Of a stretch of 64,000 bases of DNA, positions 1 through 12,400 are shown one piece after another. Both the position numbers and the translations under genes were made by a program. Each line of letters starts with the position of its first letter. Positions within the stretch are counted from its first letter, which is position 1. The stretch is from Edaphochlamys debaryana (Eukaryota; Chlorophyta; Chlorophyceae; Chlamydomonadales), in assembly GCA_016858145.1 (NCBI GenBank), contig JAEHOE010000013.1, forward strand, positions 1,476,191 through 1,540,190, in the 5' to 3' direction. Below the pieces are notes generated by a model. It was not told the DNA's origin. It made no database searches and worked only from the letters and a program-made list of their open reading frames with translations.

Positions 1-339
1 CTCCACGTACCCCGGGGGGGCCACGGGCCGCCACAGCGTCAGCGCGGGGGGCGCGGAGTTGCGGAAGAGGAGGACGTAGCCCAGGGGGAGAGCCAGCGCG
101 GGGCCGGGGGGGACGGAGGCGGAGGCGGAGGTGGAGGAGGAAGGGGCGGGGGCGGGGCCCAGGGAGTGGCGGGAGTACATGCGGACGGGGCGGGCGGGCT
201 GCTCGGGGCCTGCGTGTGGATGGGGAGGGAAAGGGGAAGGGGGGCAGGGCTCGGGACTGCATGTGTGGCTGGAAGCGGGCAGGGCGCCTCTGCATCCCAA
301 CTTCTCTCCTCCCGCTCCCATTCAACCGCATCCCACCCA

Positions 340-372
<33 letters not shown>

Positions 373-480
373 CTCACCCCTGACCGCCACGTCGCTGAGC
401 GCCGCGTACCCCTGCGGCCCCACCGGGCGCCACAGGGACATGGTGGGCGCCTGACCGCCCGCCTCGCCGCCCACCAGGCC
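1..480 (-). other. C-terminal WRP/GY (VPS62-like) modules, gene continues beyond base 1
   Basis: Two exon pieces repeat the VPS62-like signature downstream of the VPS13_C-like region: MSLWRPVGPQGYAALSDVAV (roughly 390-460) and LTLWRPVAPPGYVE (1-60), preceded by LGYVLLFRNSAPP. The reading frame runs out of the window at base 1 without a stop, so the real C-terminus is not seen. The polyC run at 341-371 lies in the intron between them. Confidence 0.6.
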
Positions 481-3400
481 AGGACCCGTCCTGCGGAGGA
501 GGGAAAAGGGAGAGCGAGGCGAAACTCAGCAAGGTGTCTGCAGGCACTAGCCTCCCAGCGCCCCGGCCCCATCCACCCACTGAACCGCCACCTGGCCCCT
601 TTCTCCGCCCTCCCTCAATACGATAAGCCGATAAGCGGCATGCTGCAGAAAAGCTCAGACCCCCGGACCACGCACCCTCTGAACCGCCGCTTGCCCCCCT
701 CCTCCGCCCCCCCCCTTACCACACGTGTCTGAAGTCGGAACACAGCACTGAGTCCGGGTGCTCCTGGCCCGCGGCCCGGTCCGCGGACAGCGCCGCGCGG
801 CCCCGCCACTCCTCGCCGCTGCTCGCCAGCTCCTCGCGCCGCCGGGCGGCGGAGTGGGGGCTGCGGGGGCCAAAAAGTCGGAAGGGAATGAAAAGGCGTG
901 TACCGTACGCTTTTAATGGGCAGGGATATCGGCGATGCGGGTTTGAGCGCGAGCCCGTCAGACGGGAGGCTGGGCCGAGAGATGGGGTAGAGGCGGGTGA
1001 CTCCACCCTGCCCTCGACCCTTGCCCCTCCCCCCAGGACCCACCTGCGGTGCAGCGGTGCCCAGGCGCGGTGGCGTATCTCTAGCAGGCGGGAGAGCACC
1101 TCGGGGGCGGGGGCTGCCAGGGGCCTGGGGGGGTGGGGGCAGGGGATGGAAGGGGAGATGGAAGGGGATGAAAGGCGATGAGAGGACAAGTCAGATCCAA
1201 ATCCAGCTTGGGCCCCAGCTCTCCTTCCCTTGGCTCCTGCCCCCCCTCCATCTCCACCCAGCCCCACACCCCCTCACTACCCCCCCCCCCCACCAGCAGT
1301 GCACCGCGTACACCATCCGTCCGTCCGCGGGCCGGTGCCGGCGGTGCAGCAGCAGCGTGTGCCGCTGCCCAGGGGGGGCGCCGGAGCGGGGGGCGTGCCA
1401 GGAGGCCAGCTCCAGGGACAGGACCTGACAGGGGGGGGAGGGCAGGCCAGGGGAGGGGGCAGGGGGCTGAGTTGGAGCGGACATTAGAATGAGAGGATGA
1501 GAGGATGGAGCGGAATTGGCCCAGGAACAGGCCAAGGACTCCCCGACCCCTCGGGACCCGCTCGTTCCCCCATCCCCCCGCCCCCTCCCACCTCTGGCCA
1601 GGGCAGCTGCCACTGCATGGCCGCGTCCGCCCCCGGCACCCATGTCACTGCCTCCGGGGGGGTGTCCCCTGAGGCCACACGGTGGTGCAGGGCCACGAAG
1701 TCTGGGGGGGGGGGGAGGGGGACGAGGGGGGGAAGCGAGTTAAGGGCAGGGACGGAAAGTTCTGGGAGGAGTTCAGGGGTAAACAGGCACTGCAAGCGGG
1801 GGCACTGCAGGCGTCTGCCATCGCCTTCCGCCTGCCCCTAACCCCCTCACCTGGGGCGTGCAGGGCCATGACCCTCCGGTCCGTGGCTACCAGCACCGTG
1901 TTGGACTGGGGGGGGTAGGGGTAGGGGGGTGGAGGGTCAGGGAAGAGAGAACGAGGGGCATATAAGCACACTCGAACGTCTTGGCCTGGCTCCTGTCCTC
2001 CGTCTCCCCAAGACGAAAGGCCGGCGGACCCACCCAGGCCCTCCAGGCCCTACCGACCCTCCGCACCCCCGCCCCCACCTGCAGCACCCAGTGCGCCTCG
2101 TACGTGTCCCGCCGCAGCCCCGCGTGCGCCGGCCGCGCCGCCAGCACCGCCAGCAGCGCAGAGCCCAGCGCGGGGGGCAGCGAGAAGGGGCGCACCACGC
2201 GGTCGCCTGAAAGGGGGGGGGGAAGAGGCGGTGCGGGGTGGAAAAGGAAGGGGGCGGTCAAGGGACTACGCTCTGACGTGCACAGGGCCGGGCAGGCAGG
2301 GTGCAACGGTCACAGACCGGCACTGCTTGAGCGGTCTCTTCAACCACCCCCTCCCCCCTCCCCGCCCCAGACCAGGCCTCACCCGTGCAAGCCCGCTGCA
2401 GCCGCCTCCGCCCGCAGTCCCGGCCGCAGGGGCTGCCCCCCTCCGCGCCCCCGCCCCCCAGTGACAGCAGCTGCAGCGGCTGCGCCAGGGCCCCCACCAC
2501 CCGCAGCGCAGCGGCCGCGGGGGCGCCCAGCACGGAGCCCGCGTTGCGGCTCGACACGCTCAGCACGCGGGACAGGCCACCCACCACGCCGTACTGCCGG
2601 AGCAGGGCCCTGGGGGGGTGGCAGGAGAGGGAGGGGGAGGGGTGGGAGGAGTGGTGAGGTGGTGAGGCGGAGAAGTGGTGGGTGGTGAGAGATGGCAACA
2701 TGGAAGTGGAGTGCCAGCCCCGCTCAAGCCGGCTTCTGCGCGGCTGCCGACGCAGCGCCGGGGTGTCTGAGCCCCGCAAGGCATGGGGGGGGGCCCGCAA
2801 GGCGGGCTGGCGATGGGGCCCGGGCAACTGTGAATCCCCTCTCCAGCCCCTTCCCGCCACCACCCCCACCTGAGCACCGCCATCCCCAGCGCCACCAGCT
2901 GCTGCCGCACCAGCGACCGCACCAGCGCCAGCAGCTGCGAGCGGAGCATGCGGGCCACCTCCAGGTGCAGGCCTGGGGGGGGGGGGAGGGCAGGGAGGGG
3001 GTCTGGTGTGTGGAGGAGGTCTAGTGGGGGATAGGCAGGGTGTGTCCCTTGTCCCTGCCCCCCTTGTCCTGTTCCCCCCCCTCTTCCCCCCCCCCCTCAC
3101 CCCTCAGCCGTAGGTCCAGGTTGTCAAGCTGGGCCAGCTCCAGCCCCACCTGACAGGGGGGGGGAGAGGTAGGGGGTTGGGGGCGAGAGGTAGGGCATGA
3201 GTGGGGACAGGCTGGACGGGGTCGCACGAGGCACAGTGCACAGGAGCAGGCTGTTCTCAGCCCCCAACTCCCCATCCGTCCTCCCCCCCCCCCCACACAC
3301 ACAACCCGTCCCCACCTGCAGCACTCCGTTGGCCCATGCGGGTCTGCTGGCCGCATCGGCCCGGAAGCTCACTCTCAGCGCCACGTCATCCAGCTCCATC

Positions 3401-6400
3401 AGGTCGATCTGGGGGGGGGGAGGGGGAAGGGTAGACGAGGGGGGGAAGGCAAGGGGTGACGGGGAGGCAGGCGGAGTGGAGGCAAACGAGGGGAGGCAAC
3501 AGGGAAAGGGGCGGGGGCTGGACGGGGTCGGGGAAAAAACATAGCATCCCCGACATTCCGCGCCCTTCGAAAGAGCCCTGCGACAGTACCCCCGCACCTG
3601 GAGCGGCAGGTCTGAGGCGGCGGCCTGGGGCGGTGGGGTGTGAGAAGCGTGCAGCAATTAGCGGGTGTAAGGTTGTAAGGGACTACACGGAGAGTCGTTC
3701 ATGAGCGCCAGGGTGGAGGAGTGAGTATGTGAGGGCCAGCAGACCGTCAGCTTGCTACAGCCCCACAGCCCCAAGCCCTCAGCCCTCCCCCTCCCTCCCC
3801 TCCCGCCCCCTCCCTCCCCTCCCGCCCCCTCCCCCCCACACCATCATGATGTCCGGCAGCGTGAGCGACGCCCCGAAGGCCCACAGCCGCCACAGCAGGG
3901 GCTCCCCAAGGGCCACGCGCAGGGGCAGCAGGCGGGCCACGATGGTGGGGCAGTGGAGCAGGTTGCGCAGCTTGCCGGGCTGGGGGGGAGGGGGGGGGGA
4001 AAGAGGGGGAAGGGGAGGTGTGAGGGGGAGGTGTGGAGAGGGAGGGGAGGGGCAGGAGGTGGATGCCTGGGAGGATGCGGCTGGCGAGATGAGGGTGGAA
4101 GAGGGGAGGGGAGGGGAGGGGAGGCGAGGACAGGGCAGTGCAGGACGCGGGTCGCTGCCCGGGGGTTCCCTGTCCCTCCTTCTGCCCCACCTGGCATGTG
4201 TAGGCGACGGTGAAGACGGGGTCCACGGAGGCACCGGAGTCGGCGGGGGCGGAGCGGCTTGGGCGGGGGGAGGGCTGGGAGTCGACCAGGCTCCTGAGAG
4301 GGTGGGGGTGGGGAGCAGGGGTGGGATGCGGGGCAAGGGGTGACTTGAAGGGGACCGCACCCGGGCCCACACCCGGGTTTGAAGATGGCCCCTGGGGTGT
4401 CAGCTAAATACAACGGTCAGCCAGAGTCAACCGCCAACCGCCAACCGCACCTGATGACCACGGGATGCGCCGTTGCGGTTTCCATGTCGTCCAGCTGTAC
4501 GGCATCCAACCGTAGGTTGGCGGACAGGTACTCGAAACCGCCTGGTTGGATGGGAGCGGAAGAGGTCACACAGGAAGGGGAGCCGTCAAGCCCCTCGGCG
4601 CAAACAGAGGGAGGAGAAAAGGCAGGCGGGGGCGTGAGCAGCCCAAGCCCTGCAGTCCCTCGCCTCCACCTGCGCACGCGCCCAGGCCCAGATCCGCCGC
4701 CAGGCCGCTGAGGGTGAGTACGGCAATCTCCTCGGGTACGGCATCCACCAGCGACACATCCAGCTGGTAGATCTCGACCCTGAGGGCATTGGGGTAACAG
4801 AGCAAGCGGCAGGTGGGGTGGGAGGATGCAGCCGAGACCGTTCCGGAAGCTTACTTCCGCCATGACAGTGGTAGCATCGAGACCCAATCTGCAGCAGCAA
4901 CCCCGCCCCAGCCCCTCTTCCCTCCCTCCCTCCCTCCCCCTTTCTCCCCACCTGATGTGCATGCCGCCCTCCGCCCCCTCCCCCGCGTCCCCCTCCACCA
5001 GGGCCGGCCGCCCGCTGACCAACGCCAGCGCCAGACCCTCGGCCGCACTCCACGCGCCACTGCCCCCGGAGGAGGATACACGGCCCGCCACGCCCCCGCC
5101 CCCGCTCCTCGGACTGCCCACGCCCCCACCACCCCCGCCCGGCGCCGCGCCCGACCCCGAGTACGACCCCACACGGGACGAGGCGGAGGAGGAGGTGCGC
5201 GCGAGGGCGCCGGGGGGCGCGGAGGCGGTACCGAGGCTTGCGGACCCCGCCCGCGAGAGGCTGCGGACGAGGGGCATGGCGTTGCGGGCTAGGGCCGGCC
5301 GCGGCCCCGCCGCCCAGGGCACGGGGGGGAGGGGCGCCAGGCGAAGCACCGAGTCGAGCTGTTCCGCGCCCAGGCCCGCGTTTGGGCGGCCCCCGGGCAG
5401 GCGGGAGAGGCCCCCGGGGCACAGCGCGGCGTCCTCCAGGTCCTGAACCTGAGGGGGGGAGAGGGGGGTTGGGGGGAGGAGGGGAAGAGGGGGGGAGGGG
5501 AGAGCGTGAGTGTATGGCACGGTTTTGGCCTGAGCAGGACGGGTTGGGCAGGCCAGGACGGCGAGCACGAGGGCGTGTGTGGTACGGCATGTACGGCTCA
5601 CGCTGGCCAGGAGGGTGCAGGGCGGCTCGGTGAGCGTGATGACGGCTGCGCGGCGGGCGGGGGGCGGGGGGATGCGGCCGGGGCTGGCTGCGCCCGCAGC
5701 GGCCGCCGGCCCCTGCCCCCCTTGGGCGGAGGCGGCTGAGTCGAAGGTGAGCCGCAGAGCGCCTGATGGAGGAAGGCGGGGCAAGGGAAGAAAGGGCCAC
5801 ACGGTGAGGGAATAGAAAGCCCATGACAAGAACAAGGACTGTGAGCGAGTAAGTGCACTACTGCACTCCTCCACCCCTCACCTCAACCCCCCCACCCCCC
5901 ACCCCCCTCACCCGAGGTCCGCTGCATAGGCGCCACCAGCTCCACCACCGGCGCATCCGCCCACCCCCCGGCCCTGCCTCCCCCTGCCCCCCCTGCCCCT
6001 CCGCCCCCCGCCTCGCCGCCCCCGCCCCCCGCCAGCGCCTCGCAGGCAAAGGGCGGCACCCCCCGCCACAGAGCCGCCACGGAGGCCCGGGCGTAGCGCC
6101 AGTGCACGGTCAGCGGCGAGGCGTTGACCAGCACCCGCTGCGGCGCCCCCCCCAGCGCCCCCAGGGACAGGCGCAGGCAGCCGGGGGCGCGCAGCTCCAG
6201 GCGCACGTTGAGGAGCACGGCGAGGAACTCCTGGGGGGGTTGGGGTTGGGGGCGTTGACGGGGTCGAGGTGACGGGTGTGGAAAGGAGCAGATAGGTAGT
6301 CGGTAGCTGGAGCGCAAGCCGCGTGTGGGCACCGAGGGGCCATGCGTCGCCATTCGGTGGCTATGGGAGGCCAGCGTTGCACGTTGCCCGAGGCTGACCT

Positions 6401-9400
6401 GTCGTTGAGATTAGAAGCCCACCGCGCCCCAAGTCTGTCCCCTCCCACCCCCCGCCCAGCCCGGCCCCGCCTCACCATGAGTCCCTCGCCGCTCCGCCGC
6501 ACCACCCGCACCATGCCCTGAGTGGGGCACCAAGACACCGCCCCCGCCCCCTCGCCCTCACGCGCGCCGCCTCCGCCTCCGCCCCGTGGCGGCACGCCCG
6601 CCTCCGGCCCCCCGGTCGCCGACAGCGCCGCGAACAACCGCCGCGCCGTTGCAATGCCCCGGGCCAGCGCCGCCTCCGGCTCTGCCCCCGCCCCCGCCCC
6701 GTCCTCCGACCGGCCGCTGCCGCTGCCTCCGTGCCCCGCCGGCCGGCCCAGGCACACCACCGGCAGTGCCACCTGCGCCGCCTGAGCCCAGCCGCCCCCG
6801 GCCCCGGCGCCACCGCCCGCGTCCGCGCCCGTTCCTTGCAGGGGCGCGGAGGCGGCGGCGGCTGTGGAGTCGGGGGGCGAGAGGCACGCGTCCATGTCGA
6901 TCCGGATGGGGTCACTCCAGAGGGTGCTGGGGGGCGGGCCCTCGCCTGCCAGGCCGCGGGCTGTGTCCGCGCCCGGCTCCAGGGGCAGGGCCAGGCACAG
7001 GCTGCGGTGGGCGGCGGCGGCGGAGGCCCAGTGCACGCCTGTGCCTCGGGTGCCTGGGAGGAGGGTGGGGGATGGGTGGGTGGTGTAGCAGGGGGGAGAG
7101 AGGGGAGAGCGAGTGAGGACAGGTGAAGGGCAGAAGGGCATGAGGGGTGCTTCTCAAGTGCACGGCAGCGAGCAGGGGCTCACGCACCTGCACCCAGTGT
7201 CATGGTGACCGCCGCCGCCAGCTCCGCCCCTGCGCCTCCGCCTCCGCCGCTGCTGGGGTCAGCAGCCTCTGCAAAAGGGGGGCAGCGCACAAGAGCTTGA
7301 GCACCCGTGCTTCGCCTCCCTCCACACACCATTCCGGAGATCCCGGCTGCACCCCGCCCTCCTCTCGCACCCCCCCTCTCATCCTGCACCCCAGCCTCCC
7401 CTCACCTCCCGCCTGCCCCGGCAGCGCCAGCGGCTGCAGCAGCGTGAGCGGGTAGCCGCATGCGTTGGTGACCAGCAGGTGCGGCTCCAGGCGCAGGAGC
7501 AGGGCGCCGCAGGAGGCGCGGAGGGCGGCCAGGGAGGGGCCCCCGGGGCCGCAGCCGGGGCCGTCGCCGCCCGGGGACGAGGAGGCGCCCGGGGTCAGGC
7601 CCTCCACGCGGAGAACCACCTGGGGGGGAGGGGAGGTGGGGAGGTGGGGAGGGAGGGAAGGAGTTTAGGGGGGGTGCGGAGGACACTAGCTGTGAACGCC
7701 TCAGCACATTAACACTTTAGATCCTAACCAAACCGCATCATCAAGACAACGAGAAGTCTTGGGGAGCTCTCTTCCGACCACCCCCCCACACACAGGAGGG
7801 TTGAAAAGAGGAGTCCCTTGGCCGTCCCCCCCCTCTCCCCCCACCTCGAGCAGGAAGCGGCCGTCTCCCGAAGGCTCCCGAATTAGCACACACGAGGAAG
7901 CGGCGTCGGGGGTGAGCGAGTCGCTGCGGGTGTTTGTGTGTGTAGAGGTAACAGGGACAGCAAGCTCAGCACGTCCCCACTTAATCGGACACCCAGCGGC
8001 TGCGCCTGGGGACTGCCCCTACCCCCGTTCCGTTACCCACGAAACCACAGCAGCCCTGCCCCAGTCCCCTTACACCGTCCGCAAACCCCGTCTGCCCCCG
8101 CCCGCCCACCTTGCGCCCGCTCCACCCCCGCCCCTGCCCCCCGCTGCGGGCGGCGGCGGCAGGCACACGAGGTGCGACCAGCGACTGCCGCTGAGCGAAA
8201 CCACAAGGGCGACCTCATCCGTGGTGTGGCCCGAAGCCGCTGGGCTGAATCCAGATCCAGATCCGGAGGCGGATCCCGAGGCCGAGGCATCGTCGCCCAC
8301 CACCACGCCCGGCGGGTACGACAGCAGGTGCAGGCACTGCGGCCGTACGGCGTGTACGGCGGCGTGCGATGCGTCGGGCGGGGGCTGCAGGAGCTGGTGG
8401 CCGCGGCGGGTCTTGCGGGGGTCCTGGGGGCCGACCACGTGCACACGGTGGGGCGGCCGGGGCTGCGGGAGGGGAGGTGGGGAGGAAAGTGGGAAGGTCG
8501 AGGGTTCTGTCGGAATCAATCAAGCCCGTAAGCTGGCCTGCATCAAGGCAAAGCCGTGCACTGGCCACTTGCTATGAGCAGGCCGCGGTCCATCCCTACA
8601 CCGTGCCGGTTTGGTGAGATCACCATTTTGGTGATCCGGAACTGGGCTCCACCCCTGTACGGCACCCACCGGCTGGCCGATCCGCGCGCAGCCCTCCGGC
8701 GGCTCCTCCCACAGCGGCAGCAGGCAGCAGCGCAGCGGCAGGCGCGTGGCGTTGACCAGCCACAGCGGCACGCGCAGCGTCACCGTCAGGGGGTAGCCGG
8801 CGGCGGCGGCCTCGCTGGGAGACAGCGCGGCGGAGGCTGCCACCGCCGCCACCGGCTTGGGCCCGTGCTTGTCCTTGTGGCAGAGGACGCCGAGCGATGC
8901 GGAGGGGGCGGCGGACATGTCGGCCTCCCGGAACAGCTCCACCTTGAGTGGGGGCGCGGGGGGGGGCATGGTGGCGGCGGCGGAGGCCAGGGAGGCGGAG
9001 GAGGCGAAGGGCGAGGAGGAGGCGGAGGAGGCGGAGGAGGAGGGGGCGGCGCCGGCGCGGGCGGCGGGGCAGAAGAAGGCGGTGGGCAGCGGCGGTGCGC
9101 GCCCCGCCTTGCCTGCAAGCAACAGGGGCAGGCGGGGAAGACAGCCGACTGGTGAGGAGGGCGGACAGGCCGCGTGTCCTCACTGCGTTGCACAGGCCGA
9201 GTCCCCAACAGGCACCGTCCCACCCCACCCCTCCCCAGTCCCCACCCCTCCCCAGTCCCCACCCACCCGACACGCCCGCCGCGTTGCGCGTGTAGCCCTC
9301 GCTCAGCAGCACCGGCTCCCCGAAGTCGTGGCCCTGCGGCGCGAATGACAGCAGCACCTGGCGCCGCATGTCGGCGCAGTGCACCGCCGCCTCCTCGCCC

Positions 9401-12400
9401 GGCCCCACCACCCCCCGCTGCCGGGCGCGGCGGGGCTGGCCAGCGGCGCCGCCCTCCCACACGATGTAGCGGGCTGCGCAGGGAGGGAGGGAGGGAGGGT
9501 GGGGGAGCGGAGGGCAGGGGATCGTAGTCAAGGGGTTGAGAACAATGGAAGCCGAAGACCGGGCGTATAAGCTTAGCTAAACCCGTTCCCCACCACATAT
9601 ACCAGAGCGAAGGCTGCAGGGCCCACGGCACGGCGCAGCTCCTTCGCAACCGGGGCCCCCTGCCACACCCCCCAACATACACCGGTCCTCTGGCCCCTCC
9701 CACCTGCCACGGGCAGCACGTTCCTCAGCGTCAGCGGCGGCCGCACCACCAGGCGCCAGTCCACCAGGGTGCCCTCGCCCTCGGCAGCGGCGGCCGCCTC
9801 ACCCTCGCCCGCCTGAGCGCCCACGGCCAGAACCTTGGGGGGCGGGGGTGAGGGTGCGACACGGGGTGGGGGCGGGGGTGAGGGTGCGACACAGGGCGGG
9901 GGGCGGGGGTGAGGGTGAGGGTGCGACACAGGGCGGGGGGCGGGGGTGAGGGTGAGGGTGCGACAGCCGCGCAGCGCTGCTGGACTCACGACGTTCCAGG
10001 CTCTTCAAACAACTCCCCCCCCCCCTCGCAGCCCCTGCGCACCTGGCTCTCCAGCGAGCAGCTGAGCCAGCAGGGCTGCTCCGGCGCCACGCCCTCCTGC
10101 GCGGGGGGCAGCTGCTCCGCCTGCGCCAGGGCCGATGGTGGGGAGCGGGCGGCGGCCTCCATGGCGGCCCGTGCCTCGGCCCCCAGCAGGTCCACGGTGC
10201 TGGGGACGCCCCGGGGCAGGGAGCCCAGGGGCAGGGAGTCCAGGAGGGAGTCGAGGGCGGCGGAGGAAGCGGTGGCGCTGGAGGGGTCCGAGGGCGGGGC
10301 GGGGGCGGGCAGGCGGGTGGAGGCTGAGGCCGCCAGGGAGGGGGCCGAGGGCGGCGAGTCCTCCTCCACGAAGCGCCGGGTGCGGATCCAGCGCCGGCGC
10401 CGGACGAAGTCGCGCATCTGTGGGAGTGGGGTGGGGTGGCGGGGTGTGGGTGGGCCCCGGTGGGAGGGTAGAGCCAGGGAGACCGGTACTTGGCAGGGCA
10501 CAGAGGAAGGGACGGGTGACCTAGAGGCGCTGCAAGGCCCCGAGAGGGTCTCTGGGCCTTGTCGAGGGCACGCCGAGCCTGCGCCTGGAAAGGCTGCCCC
10601 AAACCCCCCCCCCCGTAAGGCCGCCCTCCCTACCTTGCGTTGGCCCTGCTCGGGCGTGGGTGGGTACCGGAGGAGCGGCCAGTCTGAAGGGGGTGGGTGG
10701 GGAGGCGTGGGCAGGAGGAAGAGCATGTTCAGGCCCATTGCCGGGAGGCGCAGGCGGACGTGTCAGACTGACACCCGTGGGGCTGGGGCGATTGCCGTCA
10801 GGGTTTCTGGGTTCCCTTCGCCCATGGCCTCGCTGCCCTGCCCACCCATTGCGTAGAACCAGCCCTCGTTGTCCACGTGACCTGGCGGTTGGGCGGTTGG
10901 GGCGTGGGGGGGGGGGGTAAGCAAGGACACATTTGCTGGGAGGAATGCTACCGTTGGGGCCCCTCACCGCTGCGGTCGACCTGCCAGGTGCCCTCCCACT
11001 GCCAGCCGGGCGGCAGCGTGAGCTCGGGAAAGTCGCCGAAAGAGTCGCCGTCCTGCGGACGGGGATGGGATGCAACGGTCGTCAGTTGGGACTACCCAGT
11101 CGGTCGGTTGGGGAGTCAGGCGGTTGTCGGTTGTCAGTTGGTTGCGGTTGACCTCACTGCTGCCTCGCGCCCACCGTCGCACGCACCTTGGAGAACTTCT
11201 TGCGCTCCGTGGGCAGCAGGTTGTGCGCCCCCCAGCCCCGCAGGGGGATGAAGCGGTGGTTCTCGAACACCAGCTCAACCACGGGCTCGGGGGGAGGGGC
11301 TGCGGGGACAGGGGGGTAGCATGGGTAGAGGGCAGAGGGCAGCAGAGGAGGCAGGGGTGTCCGGATGGCTGGAGAAGGGGGCCAAGGCAAGGGGTTTGAG
11401 GAATTTGAACGCACCGCGTGTGGCTAGGACTGGTCGTGGCGGCGGCGGGAGCGGGGCGGACACCGGCGCCGGCGGCTGCAGTCCTGGGGCCTGGAGCAGG
11501 GCTGCGGAGGGCGCCGAGGGCTGCCTCCCCGCCCCCACGGAGGAATCATCGTCGTCGTCGGCCGGCTGCTGGCCCCGGGCCCTGGGGAGGAAGGGGAGAG
11601 CGAGTCGCTCATGAGTCATGGGCAGTGACTAGGTCACGGGCATGCAAGCATAGGACGGGCACAGGCAGGTACGGTATCGCACTGCAGATCCGAGGCGGCC
11701 CCCCCACCTGCAGCACAGCAGCTTAGCGCCGCCCTCCCCAAGCCGCGTCATCACCAGACCGGGGTCACCCCGCGCCGGCCCCGCGCTCCACGTGTGGTAC
11801 GACTCGACGTCCCGCCGCCGCCGCAGCGTCAGCAGCGTCGCCGCCGCCGCCAGGGCCGGCGCCGGCGTCGCCGCCGCGCCGCCACCCGCAGTGGCGGCGC
11901 CGCCACGCACTGCCTCGACGGAGCCGCGACGGTCCCGCCCGGACGCCTGCGACTGCGCCGACTCGGCCTCGGAATCTGGCTCCGTGTCTGGATCGAAATC
12001 TGGATCTGGATCTGGATCCAGCGCCGCCAGATCCAGGGGCTCCGTCATGAGCAGCGGCCGCACCTGCAGCTCGCAGCCGCCCGACTCCCAGCCCAGGGGC
12101 AGGGCCAGGCGCTCGCCCGGAGCCACGCTGCCCAGCACACGCCTCACCACCCCACCCTGACCACCAAAGACAGAGCCGTAGCTGGCGGCAGCTGGGGCGG
12201 CGGATCCCGAAATGCTGGATCCAGAACCAGGTCCCGCGGCGGCGACGGCGCCCTCGACCCAGCGGCGGCGGCGCACCCAGCGGCGGCGGCGGACCAGGTC
12301 TCGGGCCTTGCGCCGCGCCTGCTCGGGGGTGGGCGGGTAGTGCAGCAGCAGCCACGTGGTGGCGTAGAACCAACCGTTGCGGTCCACGTGGCCTGGCGGT

